Shown: positions 31,596 through 42,640 of the stretch, one piece after another | Layout of the letters: each line of letters begins with the position of its first letter | Position numbering within the stretch: the stretch's first letter is position 1 | NCBI GenBank assembly: GCA_036346395.1 | Contig: CM070603.1 | Coordinates: forward strand, 26,135,045 to 26,199,044 | DNA length: 64,000 bases | Reading direction: 5' to 3' | Source of the DNA: Hsuehochloa calcarea | Lineage: Eukaryota; Streptophyta; Magnoliopsida; Poales; Poaceae | Program-made: the position numbers and the translations under genes | The notes under the pieces: generated by a model | The model's input: the letters and a program-made list of their open reading frames with translations, nothing else | Databases searched by the model: none | Told to the model about the DNA's origin: nothing

Positions 31596-32711
31596 GCAAG
31601 TCATAGGCCTTTCACCATGTTGAACCCATTTTACAAATGTATATTGTTTTAAATTATCATGTATGGCTAGTTTTATTAAAAATAGTTTTGGGAGTAGATA
31701 ATTACCAAAATGCCATTATGCCTCCTTGATAAATTGAAAATGAAATGTCCCCTTGAATGACATAAATCCATGGACACCATAGGATGGTTAATTACTAGTT
31801 GGACATTTGTATTACCAACTTGGGTGCGTATTATTGCTTAGACATGCTTAGTTACCCGCGAGACTCACGATCACATGCTCTAAATGAATGAATTTGGCTA
31901 AAGAACTATGGAATTGTGTTGTGAGGCCACTATAATTTAAAATGTGTTGTGCCATGGCAGGGATTGTCATTTGGTCGAAAATGAACAAAAATTATTTATG
32001 CTCGGGCTTGTGGTAGGGGTGAAGGTGGGTGCGTGAGGCACATTTGGATGTGGTAGTCTCGCCTGAGCAGCCAACTAAGGACTTAACTTTGCAAGTCATT
32101 GATCCGGGCCACCTCGTGCAACCACAAGTCCGGTATGGGACGGGCCTAGCCAACTAATTAGGGAAGTTTTGAGTCGGTTACTGTTTGGGTTGATTATTGG
32201 CGCAAGAGGGGCCGTGAGGCGAATCCTTAGCAGCGAGCAGAGGCAAAATGGAACTTTGTAAAGGCCTTGTGATAATCCTTAATCGCACACCCTTGGAAGT
32301 GTGTCGACGGATATTACAAGTGATTTATCTCTTGTGGGTAAAAGTTGTACAAGCTCTGCAGTGTCAAAATCTATTGAATAGCCGTGTCCCGATTCACGGA
32401 CATGCACAGTGATTTCGCCAAGGTGTAGCATTTTCAAAAATATGGTATTGGTTCGATGGAAAGGTTTGGTTGGAATGGTTGGGAAGTGAACGGGATGTTC
32501 ACTATTTGTTTCAAAGAACTTGGTTATTTACGTATTATTCTTTTAAACTCCTGCTCTGCAATCTAATTATTGTATTTACCGTTAAACTTGCTTTCTGGAT
32601 AACCATACATCCATCCTTACTTAAGCCTTGCAAGAATACTATGTGCATACATTTCTCTACGACTTGTTGAGTACTTTATGTACTCACGGTTTTATGCCCT
32701 TTGTTGATCAG

Positions 32712-32779
32712 TCCCAGCAGAAGAATCAGGACAGGTTGAGTACTATGAGGAAGGCTACTTTGAAGACTTCGTGAACTAG
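32712..32779 (+). other. Candidate terminal exon in the C 3' LTR
   Basis: Same as 27179-27246 with one amino-acid change; acceptor TTGTTGATCAG and TAG stop conserved. Confidence 0.5.
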
Positions 32780-33073
32780 GTCACATCCTCCACTCGATTG
32801 CCCGTGGGCATGTCGATTGGGCTCCACGTATTTTGAGATTTCCCCTACCAGATACTCTGTTGTTGCTAAGCCCTGCGTGGCAACTTTTGTAAGAACTCGA
32901 CCATAAGGTCCTTTGCTGCTAACTAATATTACTTTGTCTGCTTCATTAGTTCGTTATTGAATCGTTATGATAACATCATTGTTGCAAGCTGTGCGAGCTA
33001 GCTAATGATCATGGGACTAGCTTGGTATGCCTGAGGGTCTCGGGGTTGTATGACCTCGGGCGGCAACAGCAAC

Positions 33074-34440
33074 CGGCCTGGCGAGAGCCCGATCTACTCC
33101 ACGGAGTGGCGGATCTCTGCGGAACTACTTGACCTCCGGCGGTGAGGCGGTCCGTCGTCTCCACGGAGTGCGCAGCCAGTGGGCGAAGCTGCCGCCGCCG
33201 GGGTCCTCCGTCGCCGCTCCGAGGCGTGCCGAGGAGATCCTAGCTCCCCCTTGGCCTTGGTGTGGGCGGCCACCGGCCCGGCTTTAAGATGCGGAGATCA
33301 GACCCTTGAAGGGTCGACGGACCCGTCAGAGTTCCTCCGCGTCTACGAAACCGCCATAGAGGCCGCCGGGGTGGGATGGCACCACAAAAGCAAAAAGGTT
33401 GACCCTAGCTCTTAGGGGGGATAGCATTAACATGGTTCTTTACTATCCCCCCGCGCTCCGTGTATGCATGGGAACAACTGCGGGATATGGTGCTCAACAG
33501 CTTCCAAGGAAACTACGCTGAACCTAAGGACGCAGGGGACTTATTCGCCATGAAACAGACCCCGGGCGAGCCCCTCCGCAGCTTCTTCAGAAGGTTTGCG
33601 GAGGTCAAATGCCAAGTGAAGGGGTCAACGAGACGACCGTGATCAACGCCACAACTTGCGGACTCCAGAAGGGGCCCCTGGTAGAGCGCCTCGCCCGCAA
33701 ACCCGTCCGCTCGGTGGCAGAGCTCTTCGACAAAATTGAAGAGTACGCCAGGGCGGAGGAAGATAGCACACGGCGTGGAGGTGCGTCAGGCCGCCTCGCG
33801 CCAGAAGCCGCGGTGGCAGGTCGAGCCCAGAAGGAGCGGAGGCGATGGCGCGGCGGCGGCCGCTTCGGCCGCGAGCAACGCGAGCGCCCAAGAGGACGAA
33901 ACGTGTACAACGTTGAAGGACAGCAGCAGCCAAGACCCCAGGCGGGGCGCGGCCGAGGACGCGGTCACGGCAGACAAGACAGAAGGCACACCGAAGCACG
34001 GCTATTCTGCGACCTTCATGGCGAAGGGTCCCACTCAACGCTACAATGCGAACCCGGGGCGGCCGGGAGAAACCACTCTTGTTTCGACACGCGCTGCGAA
34101 GGCTCCAACACCACCCAGCGTTGTCGCCGCGATTGCGCCATGCAGAATAAATGGGTGCGATCGCCCCGCGAGCCAAATGAGGGGAGGCCATCGGCCGGTT
34201 GCGCCTCGCCCCAAGGCCTCGCATCGAAGGAACACAGCCAGAGCAGCGACAGAGGATCATCAACATGATTACGGGCGGCTCATCATCGAGCCTCCGTCAA
34301 AAGAGGCGTGGCGGGCTTACGCACGCCAAATACACCATGTGGCGACGTGTGCAACTTCTAGCCCGCCACGCTACGCCAAAGTACCCATCATCTTCGGCCC
34401 TGAAGACGCCAAGGTGTGTACTTCCCTCACCAAGACCCCC
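33074..34440 (+). pseudogene. gag: Gypsy G gag, rest, broken
   Basis: Resumes the gag cut by element C. Recognisable capsid blocks: EGSTDPSEFLRVYETAIEAA (about 33305-33370), YAWEQLRDMVLNSFQGNY (about 33460), MKQTPGEPLRSFFRRFAEVK (about 33550) and LVERLARKPVRSVAELFDKI (about 33680), followed by a basic, Arg/Gly-rich nucleocapsid tail. Several frame changes occur near 33410, 33615 and 33740. Overlapping ORFs in other frames are GC-rich shadows. Confidence 0.75.
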
Positions 34441-35120
34441 TGATCATCTCGGCAAACATCGCGAGACTTGAGTGCGCGCGTCTGGTGGATGGAGGAAGCG
34501 GACCTATTGTTCGCGAAGCCTTCGACAAGATGATGATCCCGAGGGATCGTCTGTCTCCACCAGGCATCCCCCTCGTAGGCTTCGGCGGAAGGCCAGTAAC
34601 AGCACTGGGGCATATCGATTTAGCCGTCACCTTCGGTGACGGATACACCACCCGCCCGAAAGTCATCACATTTGATGTGGTCCAAATGCCGTATCAATAC
34701 AACGCTATTCTGGGATGGGCCACGTTAAATGCATTCGGTGCCATAGCGCACCACAACTTCCTTTGCATGAAGATCCCCGCTCAAGAAGGGGTAGTCACGG
34801 CGAGGGGAGATCAAGATCTAGCAAGGCAGATGGAGCTCGACGAATTATCCCCTGCCCGCCATGTCCACACAGTGGGAACAGGCCCCGCGCAGGCAAGTGG
34901 CACCCTAGCAAGATGGGCGCCGAAGGCCAAGCCCGAAGGCCAGCTCCTACGGGTCCCCATCGCCGAAGATGAACCAGACAAGACGGTGGCCATCGGTAGC
35001 CAACTATCAGCAGAGGCTGCGAAGACATACTTACGGTGCTCCGCCGCAACAAGGATATCTTCGCTTGGGGCCCCGAGGATATTCTGGGGGTCCCATGGGA
35101 AGTTGCTGAGCACCGATTGA
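34441..35120 (+). pseudogene. Gypsy G aspartic protease region
   Basis: Frame carrying ARLVDGGSGPIVREAFDKM, with DGGS in the place of the retropepsin D(T/S)G(A/S), then GGRPVTALGHIDLAVTFGDG and FDVVQMPYQYNAILGWATL, the normal continuation of a Tat-type gypsy protease. The following linker holds EDEPDKTVAIGSQL. The frame ends at 35118-35120, before RT, so protease and RT are separated by a break. Confidence 0.75.
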
Positions 35121-36349
35121 CACTACGAAGCAACGCCGTTCCCAAGAAGCAGAAGTTGCGCCGCATGTCAGTTGAGCGCCTGGAAGCCGCAAAAAGGAGG
35201 TCTCCAGGCTCTTGAAGGCGGGAATGTCGGGGAGATTAAATACTCAGAATCGCTAGCCAACCTGGTCCTCGTGCGGAAGGGGAAGGGGATTGGCGTATGT
35301 TCGTCGACTTCACCGACCTCAATAAGGCTACACCCAAAGATGATTTCCCCCTACCCCGCATCGATCAACTAGTGCACGCCACCTCAGGCTGCGAATTAAT
35401 GAGCTTCCTCGACGCCTACTCCGGTTACCACCAAGTATTCATGGCAAAGGAGGATGAACTCAAGACAACATTCATCACCCCCAGTGGCACATACTGCTAA
35501 ACTCGCATGCCATTCGGCCTGAAGAACGCGGGAGCCACGTTTAGCCGACTGGTCAACAAAGTCCTGGCCGACCAGCTTGGCCGAAATGTTGAAGCCTATG
35601 TTGACGATGTGGTAGTCAAGAGCAAGATTCATGATTCCCGCGTGTCCGACCTCCAAGAAACATCCGCCAACCTCAGGGCGAAGGGAATAATGCTCAACCC
35701 AAAAAAGTGCACCTTGATTGTCAAGTAGGAAAACTACTTGGCTTCCTGGTGTCGCAAAGGGGTATCGAGGCAAACCCGGAGAAGATCAAAGCTATCCAGG
35801 AGATGACACCCCCCCCCCCCCCGCACGGCCCGTGAGGTATAGAAACTCACGGGCCGCCTCGCGGCACTTAGCAGATTCTTGTCCCACTCGGCGGAGCGGG
35901 CATTGACATTTTTCAAAACACTCCGCGGAGCAGAGCCCTTCAGTTGGACCCAAGATTGCCAAGAAGCATTCCAACAGCTCAAAGAATACCTCACCAAGCT
36001 CCCTAGCCTGGCGAGCCCGGCCGGAGGGGCAACCCTCTTGCTTTACCTCGCAGCCTCGTCGGCTGCCGTCAGCACGGTCCTCGTTCAAGACGAAGGAACT
36101 CGGCGCCAGATGTACTATGTATCAGGAGCTTTGGGCGCGAACCCGGTACGTGAGCTGGAAAAGCTAGCCTACGCCCTCCTTATGGCCTCACACAAGCGCT
36201 GGTATTATTTTCTGGCCCACGCCATTGTCATTCCCACGTCCTACCTGCTGGCCTTGATGTTGAGAAACAAGGACGCATACGGTCGCATAGGCAAGTGGCA
36301 GCCGAGTTGGCTCCGTTCGACGTTACCTTCACCGCACGTACAGCAATAA
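35121..36349 (+). pseudogene. pol: Gypsy G reverse transcriptase and RNase H
   Basis: RT motifs: FVDFTDLNKATPKDDFPLPR (35300), SFLDAYSGYHQVFMAKED, MPFGLKNAGATFSRLVNKVL, and the catalytic YVDD (35597-35608). A premature TAA lies at 35498-35500, another stop at 35726-35728, and a run of 14 C at 35809-35822 shifts the frame. RNase H/connection continues from 35879 with ALTFFKTLRGAEPFSWTQDC and VRELEKLAYALLMASHKRWY. Clearly Ty3/gypsy, Tat branch. Confidence 0.85.
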
Positions 36350-36843
36350 AATCGCAGGCGCTCGCAAACTTCGTCGCCGAGTGGACCCCGCAACAAGCAG
36401 ACCAAGAGTCAGGCCGGGTCGAGGCACCTTGGGTGATTACCACTGATGGCTCGTGGTGCGCTGCTTGGGCTGGCGCCGCCGCCATCTTGACCGCGACGGA
36501 CTGCCGCATAATCTCGTATGTCGCGCGCCTAGACTTCCCAACAACAAACAACGCCTTCGAGTACATGGCCATACTTCTCGGCTTACGGAAGGCCAAAACG
36601 TTGGGCGCGAAGCGCATAATAATCAAAAGCGATCCCCACCTCGTCGCAGGGCACTTCGACAAATCATTCATAGCGAGGGACCCAGAGATGTCCAGGTACC
36701 TGGCGGCGGCCTGGGCCAAAGGAAAAAACTTCCACAGCATCACCGTCCAAAGCATCCCACGCAACAACAATGATGCGGCCGGCGAGTTCAGCCAAGATAT
36801 AGCATGCGAAAACCCCACGGATGTATTATACTCTAGGCTGTAG
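36295..36843 (+). pseudogene. Gypsy G additional RNase H domain
   Basis: Open 182-codon frame with LANFVAEWTPQQ, then ITTDGSWCAAWAGAAAIL, NNAFEYMAILLGLRKAK and IIKSDPHLVAGHFDKSF. These are the Asp-Glu-Asp positions of a second, archaeal-like RNase H typical of Tat-lineage gypsy elements. The frame overlaps the end of the preceding RNase H in another frame, so a frameshift separates them. No integrase follows; the element is cut before 36969. Confidence 0.75.
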
Positions 36844-36968
36844 GAACCATCAACCGCCCCGGAAGCACCAGGGGCTGAATCCGAAGTAGTGGCAATAAAG
36901 CATTGAAACTCATGCAATAGACACAATCAAAACACAACGTCGCCAAGAAGGCCGATGAACAAGTGGAA

Positions 36969-37411
36969 GCCGGTCTGACCGCCCTACCCTGCCGGTCTGA
37001 TCGATTCACAACCGGTCTGACCGATTCTATAACGCCGGTCAGACCGCCAAAAAATAATTAGCCAAATTTTCAACTTGAAAATCCAAAACTCTCTGGAATT
37101 TTCATTTGAATAGAACTTTTGACTGGGAGCTCCAAAAATTATGTGACCACATCCAGGACACTCCCCTCTCATACCTACACAACCTATTTTTGGCCTAGCT
37201 CCAAATTCCATCAAGAACCGTGGCCGGTCGGACCGGCAATGCCTGCCGGTCGGACTTCCACCGGCCGGTCTGACCGTCCAAGCCGCCGGTCTGACTGGCT
37301 GTAACCTAACAGCATGAAGCTTTTCTGAAAACACGAGATTCGGCAAACTAACAACGCCATTGCCAATTGACTCATCATCCTAAGATGCACATATCCCCAC
37401 GATATCCACAA
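36969..37411 (-). mobile_element. Copia LTR fragment P
   Basis: About the first 440 bp of a Sirevirus-type LTR on the minus strand, starting TGTGGATATCGTGGGGATAT at 37411. It contains roughly eight CGGTCNGACCG-type palindromes in two groups. It is closest in layout to the U3 part of the H LTR. The rest of the LTR and element is missing; its left edge abuts the decayed end of gypsy G. Confidence 0.75.
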
Positions 37412-40400
37412 TAATACAAATTCCTATGACTTAGCATTTTAACCAAATTGTATATTCTTTAAGAGAGTAATTGCAATAATAATTAAAAGTAGAGGTTCCC
37501 TCCATCGAAAACTCTACAAATGCTTCATTTGATTGGGGCTATCCCCATACGTTAACAACACTGGACACGACGATCCAGGGAAAAACCAAACCACGTGCTA
37601 GATGAGCCGACATGGTTTTCATACCACCACAAAGGTTTTTGAAACATAACTAACTCAAGTTAAGTTCCCATGTCTGCTATTGACCGTAGGCACGGCTGTT
37701 TAAACATTTCAGACTTTGCAAAGGTTGTACACTGTACCCACAAGAGATAATCATACTCGTTGCCCCACATGATTGCGTAGTCATGTAGTTGAGCAATCAT
37801 CACAGTAACCGTTCAAACTACCTCTCCCCTTCCGACATCTCACCCATATGGGGTTACGCCCATAAGTTGTGTGGAATGTTCACAATAATGACTAGCACAG
37901 CTAGCCCCGGCCACAACGACTAGCGCAGCTAGCAACTTCACCTTACCGCGGTGTCCCTTTCAAGTGGAGCATCATCGCCACTTATCTTGCCTGATCCTCT
38001 CCAGGGAGATGACTTTCTGGGTTCAATAACTTTACTAAGTCAAGTTGCACTTTGCAGACTTACAGTTGTACTTGTTTTACACGAGAGTTCATGACAAGAT
38101 GAAGTTCTTAATCCATCTGGGCGGTTCATACCACATACCAACCACTCTCGTGCCCAACAGCACCCACCACCATTCCATCCATCCAGATATGGTAATAGAA
38201 AGTTATTAGAATTTTTGAGGAGCAAAAATACATAACTCAACCATTTTAGGCATTTACCCACAATGACTGTCCAAAAACTATTTTTATGTTTAAAAGATGA
38301 TGATTGGAACATTTAATGTCCCGATACTTAAGCAAGACTAGCATGTCGCTTATGTACAACCTATAACTAGTAATTACCACATAGCTACTACGGTGACATG
38401 GAATAATAGATTCAATTATCAAAGGATGGCTTAATAATTAAGTAATCATCAAATGGGTATTTAGCTACCTCAAGCTTTAACATACATTTGATTAAAGAAT
38501 TAAAGTGTGCAATTTTGGTAATTTAAATAAATACAATTTGCATAAAATATAGGCTCAAAATAATCAAAGTATTGACTCGCCTGGGCCAATTTATCGCGGT
38601 CTTGATATTACTTAAAGCCTTCTCGGCAAGGGGTCTTGAATTCTTGGTTCGTGTCTTTTATCCGGATCTTGATCCTGCTCGAGTCGTTGCTTCTTCTGGA
38701 CTCTGACTTCTAATTACACGATAACGATCGAGAAACCAAATAAATCCAAAGAACTTCAAAAGACCAAATAAATTCAAGGAGCTTTAAATGAGTTTTGCGA
38801 TGAACGAGCTTAAGAGAAAAGATTTAGCGAAGCGGGGATGTTTGACAAAGTCAAACGACCAATTGAGCGAAAAGAGGAAGTGCTGGAGAAACTCTGCCGG
38901 GAGGGAAAAACAAGAGGAGCTCAAAGTCGAAGAAACTTTTGCAGGGATAATCCACTTCGAATTTGGAGGATGGCAAGATAATGCCGATCGGGGAACAACA
39001 CAGCTTGACCCTTTTTAAAAAAACAAGAGCTTCTTTATTTAATGAAAGTTATTTGCTGAGGGTTAACCAAAAGAGATTTGGGTGAGTTTAACAAGCGAAG
39101 AGCATGAATTTTAATTGTCGATCACAAAGGGAGTCCAATTATTACCATAGTTTTCTCCTGCAGTTGTGCCTGGGATTGTTGGTACATTAATTATTGTTAA
39201 TTATCACCGGTGATTTAGCAAGACATTAATTTAAGTTGTAAATTAAATTAGATGGCAAAGGCATCTTGGTTAATTATCTTATCTTTTAACTCAATTGAGG
39301 CATACACAAGAATGGGTATAATCAGTTATCAAAGTTATGCCTGAGATAGATATTAGAGATTTAAGATTCGAAAGTTTTCATTTTTCTTAATTATTAAAAC
39401 ACCATTTTTATAGGTTTTTTAGATTTTTTAGGACAAAGAGAGTATACTGGATATTTTTGCGAGGCTTATTAAAATATTTTTATCTTTGATGACTTTTGAT
39501 CGGGGATGAAAAGATTTGATAAAACATTATTTGGACCAAGGAATACTTGAAGGATTGTAAGATTATCATTCAAGTTTCCAGAGCAAGATATTGAGATCAA
39601 CAAATTATTCTCAAATAGCTTCCCAAATTTATTTTTAGAAAAATGCAAATTAATTTCTTATACCTCAACGTCTTTCAAACATTAGAGGAGAAGTTACTTA
39701 AATTAGCTTCAACAATTACTTGACATGATTTGCAGAGATGTTGAACGATTTCGAAAGTTATTTGCATGAACTTCAATTTCCAGAGATTTTTCAATTTAAG
39801 CTCTTAACTACAACCTGTAAATAATAGTGAATAAATATTTTAGCTAGCTTTTGACAATTGGATAGTGGGTTAACAAATTTTTTAATTGCCAGCCACTCAT
39901 CCACCGCTACTTCTGTTGTCCTACAGATTTGCTCACGGGGTCCCACCAAACAGAGACACGCACAGCACAGAGGGCGGAGGAGGTGAGCACTGGCGGCGGC
40001 TGCCAGCGGTGGGCGGCGGGGATGGCCAAAACGGATTGTTGGTGAGGGGAGGGAGCCGAGGGAGGTGGCGGTGGCATCGAGGTGGCACCGGAGTGGAGAC
40101 GGTGCGGCCGGTGCGGTCGGGCGCAGAGGGCAAATAAGCGGCAGTGGCGAGAGGAGGCGAGCACAGGGCCTTTGGGGAGAGGAGTGGCGAGCTGTCAGCG
40201 AGGCGACACAGGCGGGCGGCGATGAGATCGAGCGGCACAAGGGAGGCTCACGGTGACAGCGGCCTAGGCCGGCGGGGATGCTCGGCCGGTGGGCAGAGAA
40301 GGTCGAGGACGACAGGGCGGAGCTTCTGCAGTGATGAATCGGCCGGGGATGTGGCGAAGGAGGACGGCGGCGGTTGAGCTTGAATCAGCCGGAGGCAGAG

Positions 40401-41024
40401 GGGATGGTGGGGATAACGCAGGCGAGGAGTGGAAGATGGCAGAGGAAGCCCTGGGCTCTTATAGACGGGAAGGGGAGGGAGAAGCCGACGGTTGCCTAGG
40501 GTGGCGACGATGGGGAGGCGGGGAGGGTGACCGGGCGTTGTGCGGCACGGAGCGGCGTGAAGCCGGAGGTGGGCGCAGGAGCTATCGGTCGGAGCGTCTG
40601 CGGGCGGGATTAGTCGGCGGAGGAGCTGCGGCGAGCGGCGGCCGCGGAGAAGAAAAGGGGAGGGGGAGAGGAAAGGCAGGAGCGGCGCAGGAGAGGGGGA
40701 AAGAAGGGAAAAGGGGGGAGTGAGGTCGGGCCAGGAGCGTAGGCCGGGAGGGAGAAAAACCGGGGATGGGCGGGAAACGGGCTGGGCCGGGAGAAACAGG
40801 GGGGAGAATGGGTCGGGCCCAAGCAGAACAAGGGGAGTCCAAAAACAGAAAACGGGGAATTCATATTGAATTTTGAATTCAGAAATGGAAAAGAGGTTTG
40901 AAACACAAACCCAAGCTTTAAAGGAAGCTAGGAGAATTTGGAAATTAACGACAAATTGAGTTTGAAACGAAAACCGAAACCAAACTAGTAGGTACTATTT
41001 GCCATCCGAAAATGGGACATTACA
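37412..41024 (-). mobile_element. LTR E (gypsy, Tekay/Del-like), 3' end truncated
   Basis: Minus-strand LTR starting TGTAATGTCCCATTTTCGG at 41024. It has the same plan as LTRs C and D: AT-rich start, GC-rich core (about 39940-40830), long AT-rich remainder. Stretches near 37680-37760 (GTAGGCACGGCTGTTTAAAC, ACCCACAAGAGATAATC) match equivalents in C and D, confirming family and strand. The 3' end is cut by fragment P. It interrupts the RT/RNase H region of gypsy F. GC-rich ORFs here are not supported as genes. No clear equivalent of the exon pair could be settled. Confidence 0.7.
40453..40466 (-). promoter_or_regulatory. Possible TATA box of LTR E
   Basis: The minus strand reads GTCTATAAGAGCCC inside the GC-rich core, the expected promoter area of this LTR type. 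Confidence 0.4.
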
Positions 41025-41990
41025 GGGCACTCGTAATGTACTTTTTAAGTTCTTCAAAGGTATCGTTTGCCTCTTTAGTCCACTTGAAACTTCCTTGTTT
41101 CTCAAGAAGCTTAAAGAAATGTAGCCATTTTCTCCTAACCTTACTATAAAACAACGAAACCTTTGCCACACGATCGACTAGTTTTGGACCTCCTTCTTTG
41201 TGGTCTGAGGGTACATGCAGTCGATGGCGATATTTTTACTCGATTTGCTTCAATCCCTCTAGCCGAAACTAGGTATCTAAGAAGTTCTCCAGAGGAAACT
41301 TCGAACACACACTTTTCAAATTTAACTTAAAGTTATGCCTTCTTAAGTTATTAAAAGTCTCTTATAGGTCAGAAATGTGATCACTACCATTGATGTTTTT
41401 ATGACTAAGTCATCAATGTAAGCTTGCAAATTCCGACCAATCTGAGGGCTAAAGGTTTTTTTGCATTAGCCTTTGAAAAGTTGCACAAATATTTTTGAGA
41501 CCGAATAGTATCTTAACATAACAAAAAGTGTCATATGGTGTGATGAAGGAAGTTCTCTCTTCATCATCTTTACTCATATTAATTTGGTGGTACCCTGAGT
41601 ATGCATCTAAAAAACTTAACAACTCAAACCCGGAAGTAGAGTCTACAAGTTGATCAATACGTGGAAGGGGAAAGTCATCCTTTGGACAAGACTTATTAAG
41701 ATCTGTGAAGTTAGTACACATTCATCTTTTTCCATTACTCTTTCTAACCGCTACAAGGTTAGCGAGTCACTCTGGGTGGTCAACTTCACGAATGAATTTA
41801 GCATTTAGAAGCTTGTCGATCTCCGACGGGATTGCTTCCTTCTGATTGGGTGCGAAGCGTATTAGCTTCTACTTGATCGGTTTCTTGTCAGGACAGAGAA
41901 CGAGCTTATACTCGATCACCTCCCTGGGGGCTCCGGGCATGTTAGATGTCTGCCATGCGAATACATACAAGTTTTCTCCGAGGAAGGAGA
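41025..41990 (-). pseudogene. pol: Gypsy F reverse transcriptase, broken
   Basis: Minus-strand RT: CTNFTDLNKSCPKDDFPLPR and LSFLDAYSGYHQINMSKDDE (41449-41721), FGLKNICATFQRLM, and the catalytic YIDD in another frame at about 41409-41420. Downstream, SFKWTKEANDTFEELKKYI starts the RNase H linker near 41100-41030 and is cut by LTR E. Multiple stops and shifts. It resembles RIRE2-type (Tat) gypsy RT. More decayed than G, so probably an older insertion. Confidence 0.8.
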
Positions 41991-42640
41991 TGAACGACAC
42001 TTCCTATTTGAGGTTGAGTCCTACTCCGGCTAATACTTTCCGTATGCCTGAGCTAGCACTTGCAGATTCAGACGGTGTTTGGACATTTTCTGGAGAAGCG
42101 CCTTTGTCAAGTGGAACTTCTTTGGTTTGGTCGGGGAAGGTTTTGGGGCCATCTTCGGTCTCAAGTGTTTGACCTGCATAGGAGGCAGATTAGTTTCCCT
42201 GGTCGGAAGCTCATCGACTAGTTCTAAGGATTATTGATCGCATGCATATGCCATCTTTCTATCGCCTCGAATTGTAATAACCCCTTTTAGTCTTAGCATT
42301 TTTATACTCTGATAGCCGCAATGCGTAGCTATCAGGAATGTTGCCAATACCGTACGATCAAGGATTCCATTATAAGCAGTCTCAAAATCAACTACGTCAA
42401 ATAAAATCTTTTCTGTTCAGAAATTAGCTGGTCTTTCGAACGTAACCGTTAGGGAAAGTTGCCCAATCGTTTTGTCAATAGTTCCTGGGACTATGCCATA
42501 AAAGGTATAATTCACATGCTTTACTTTTGATACAAAAATTTGCATTTCTTCCAATGCTCCTGCAAACAAAATATTCAAAGAACTACCTCCATCTATAAGA
42601 ACTCAATTAACTTTACAATTGTTAAAGTATGCTCTACAAC
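41991..42640 (-). pseudogene. Gypsy F protease region
   Basis: Minus strand reads VNWVLIDGGSSLNILFAGA (about 42560-42605), the retropepsin site, then GQLSLTVTFERPANF and ILFDVVDFETAYNGIL. The order protease then RT is as in G. Frame broken by several stops. Confidence 0.75.

Larger units (their letters stand above)
30057..33068 (+). mobile_element. 3' LTR of element C
   Basis: 3012-bp partner of 24521-27536, starting TGTAGCATCCCGC and ending GGGCGGCAACA, then GCAAC as target-site duplication. It keeps the GC-rich core (30500-31280), the CT-repeat near 30745 and the exon pair. The 306-codon frame at 30202-31122 is not kept in the other LTR, so I do not treat it as a gene. Confidence 0.9.

Noticed and set aside
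33643..34266. 207-codon minus-strand ORF across G gag
   Set aside because: Shadow of the GC-rich plus-strand gag, whose capsid motifs are clear.
39791..40740. Several overlapping ORFs in the GC-rich core of LTR E
   Set aside because: Open on both strands with biased composition and no domain; typical of the GC-rich LTR core.
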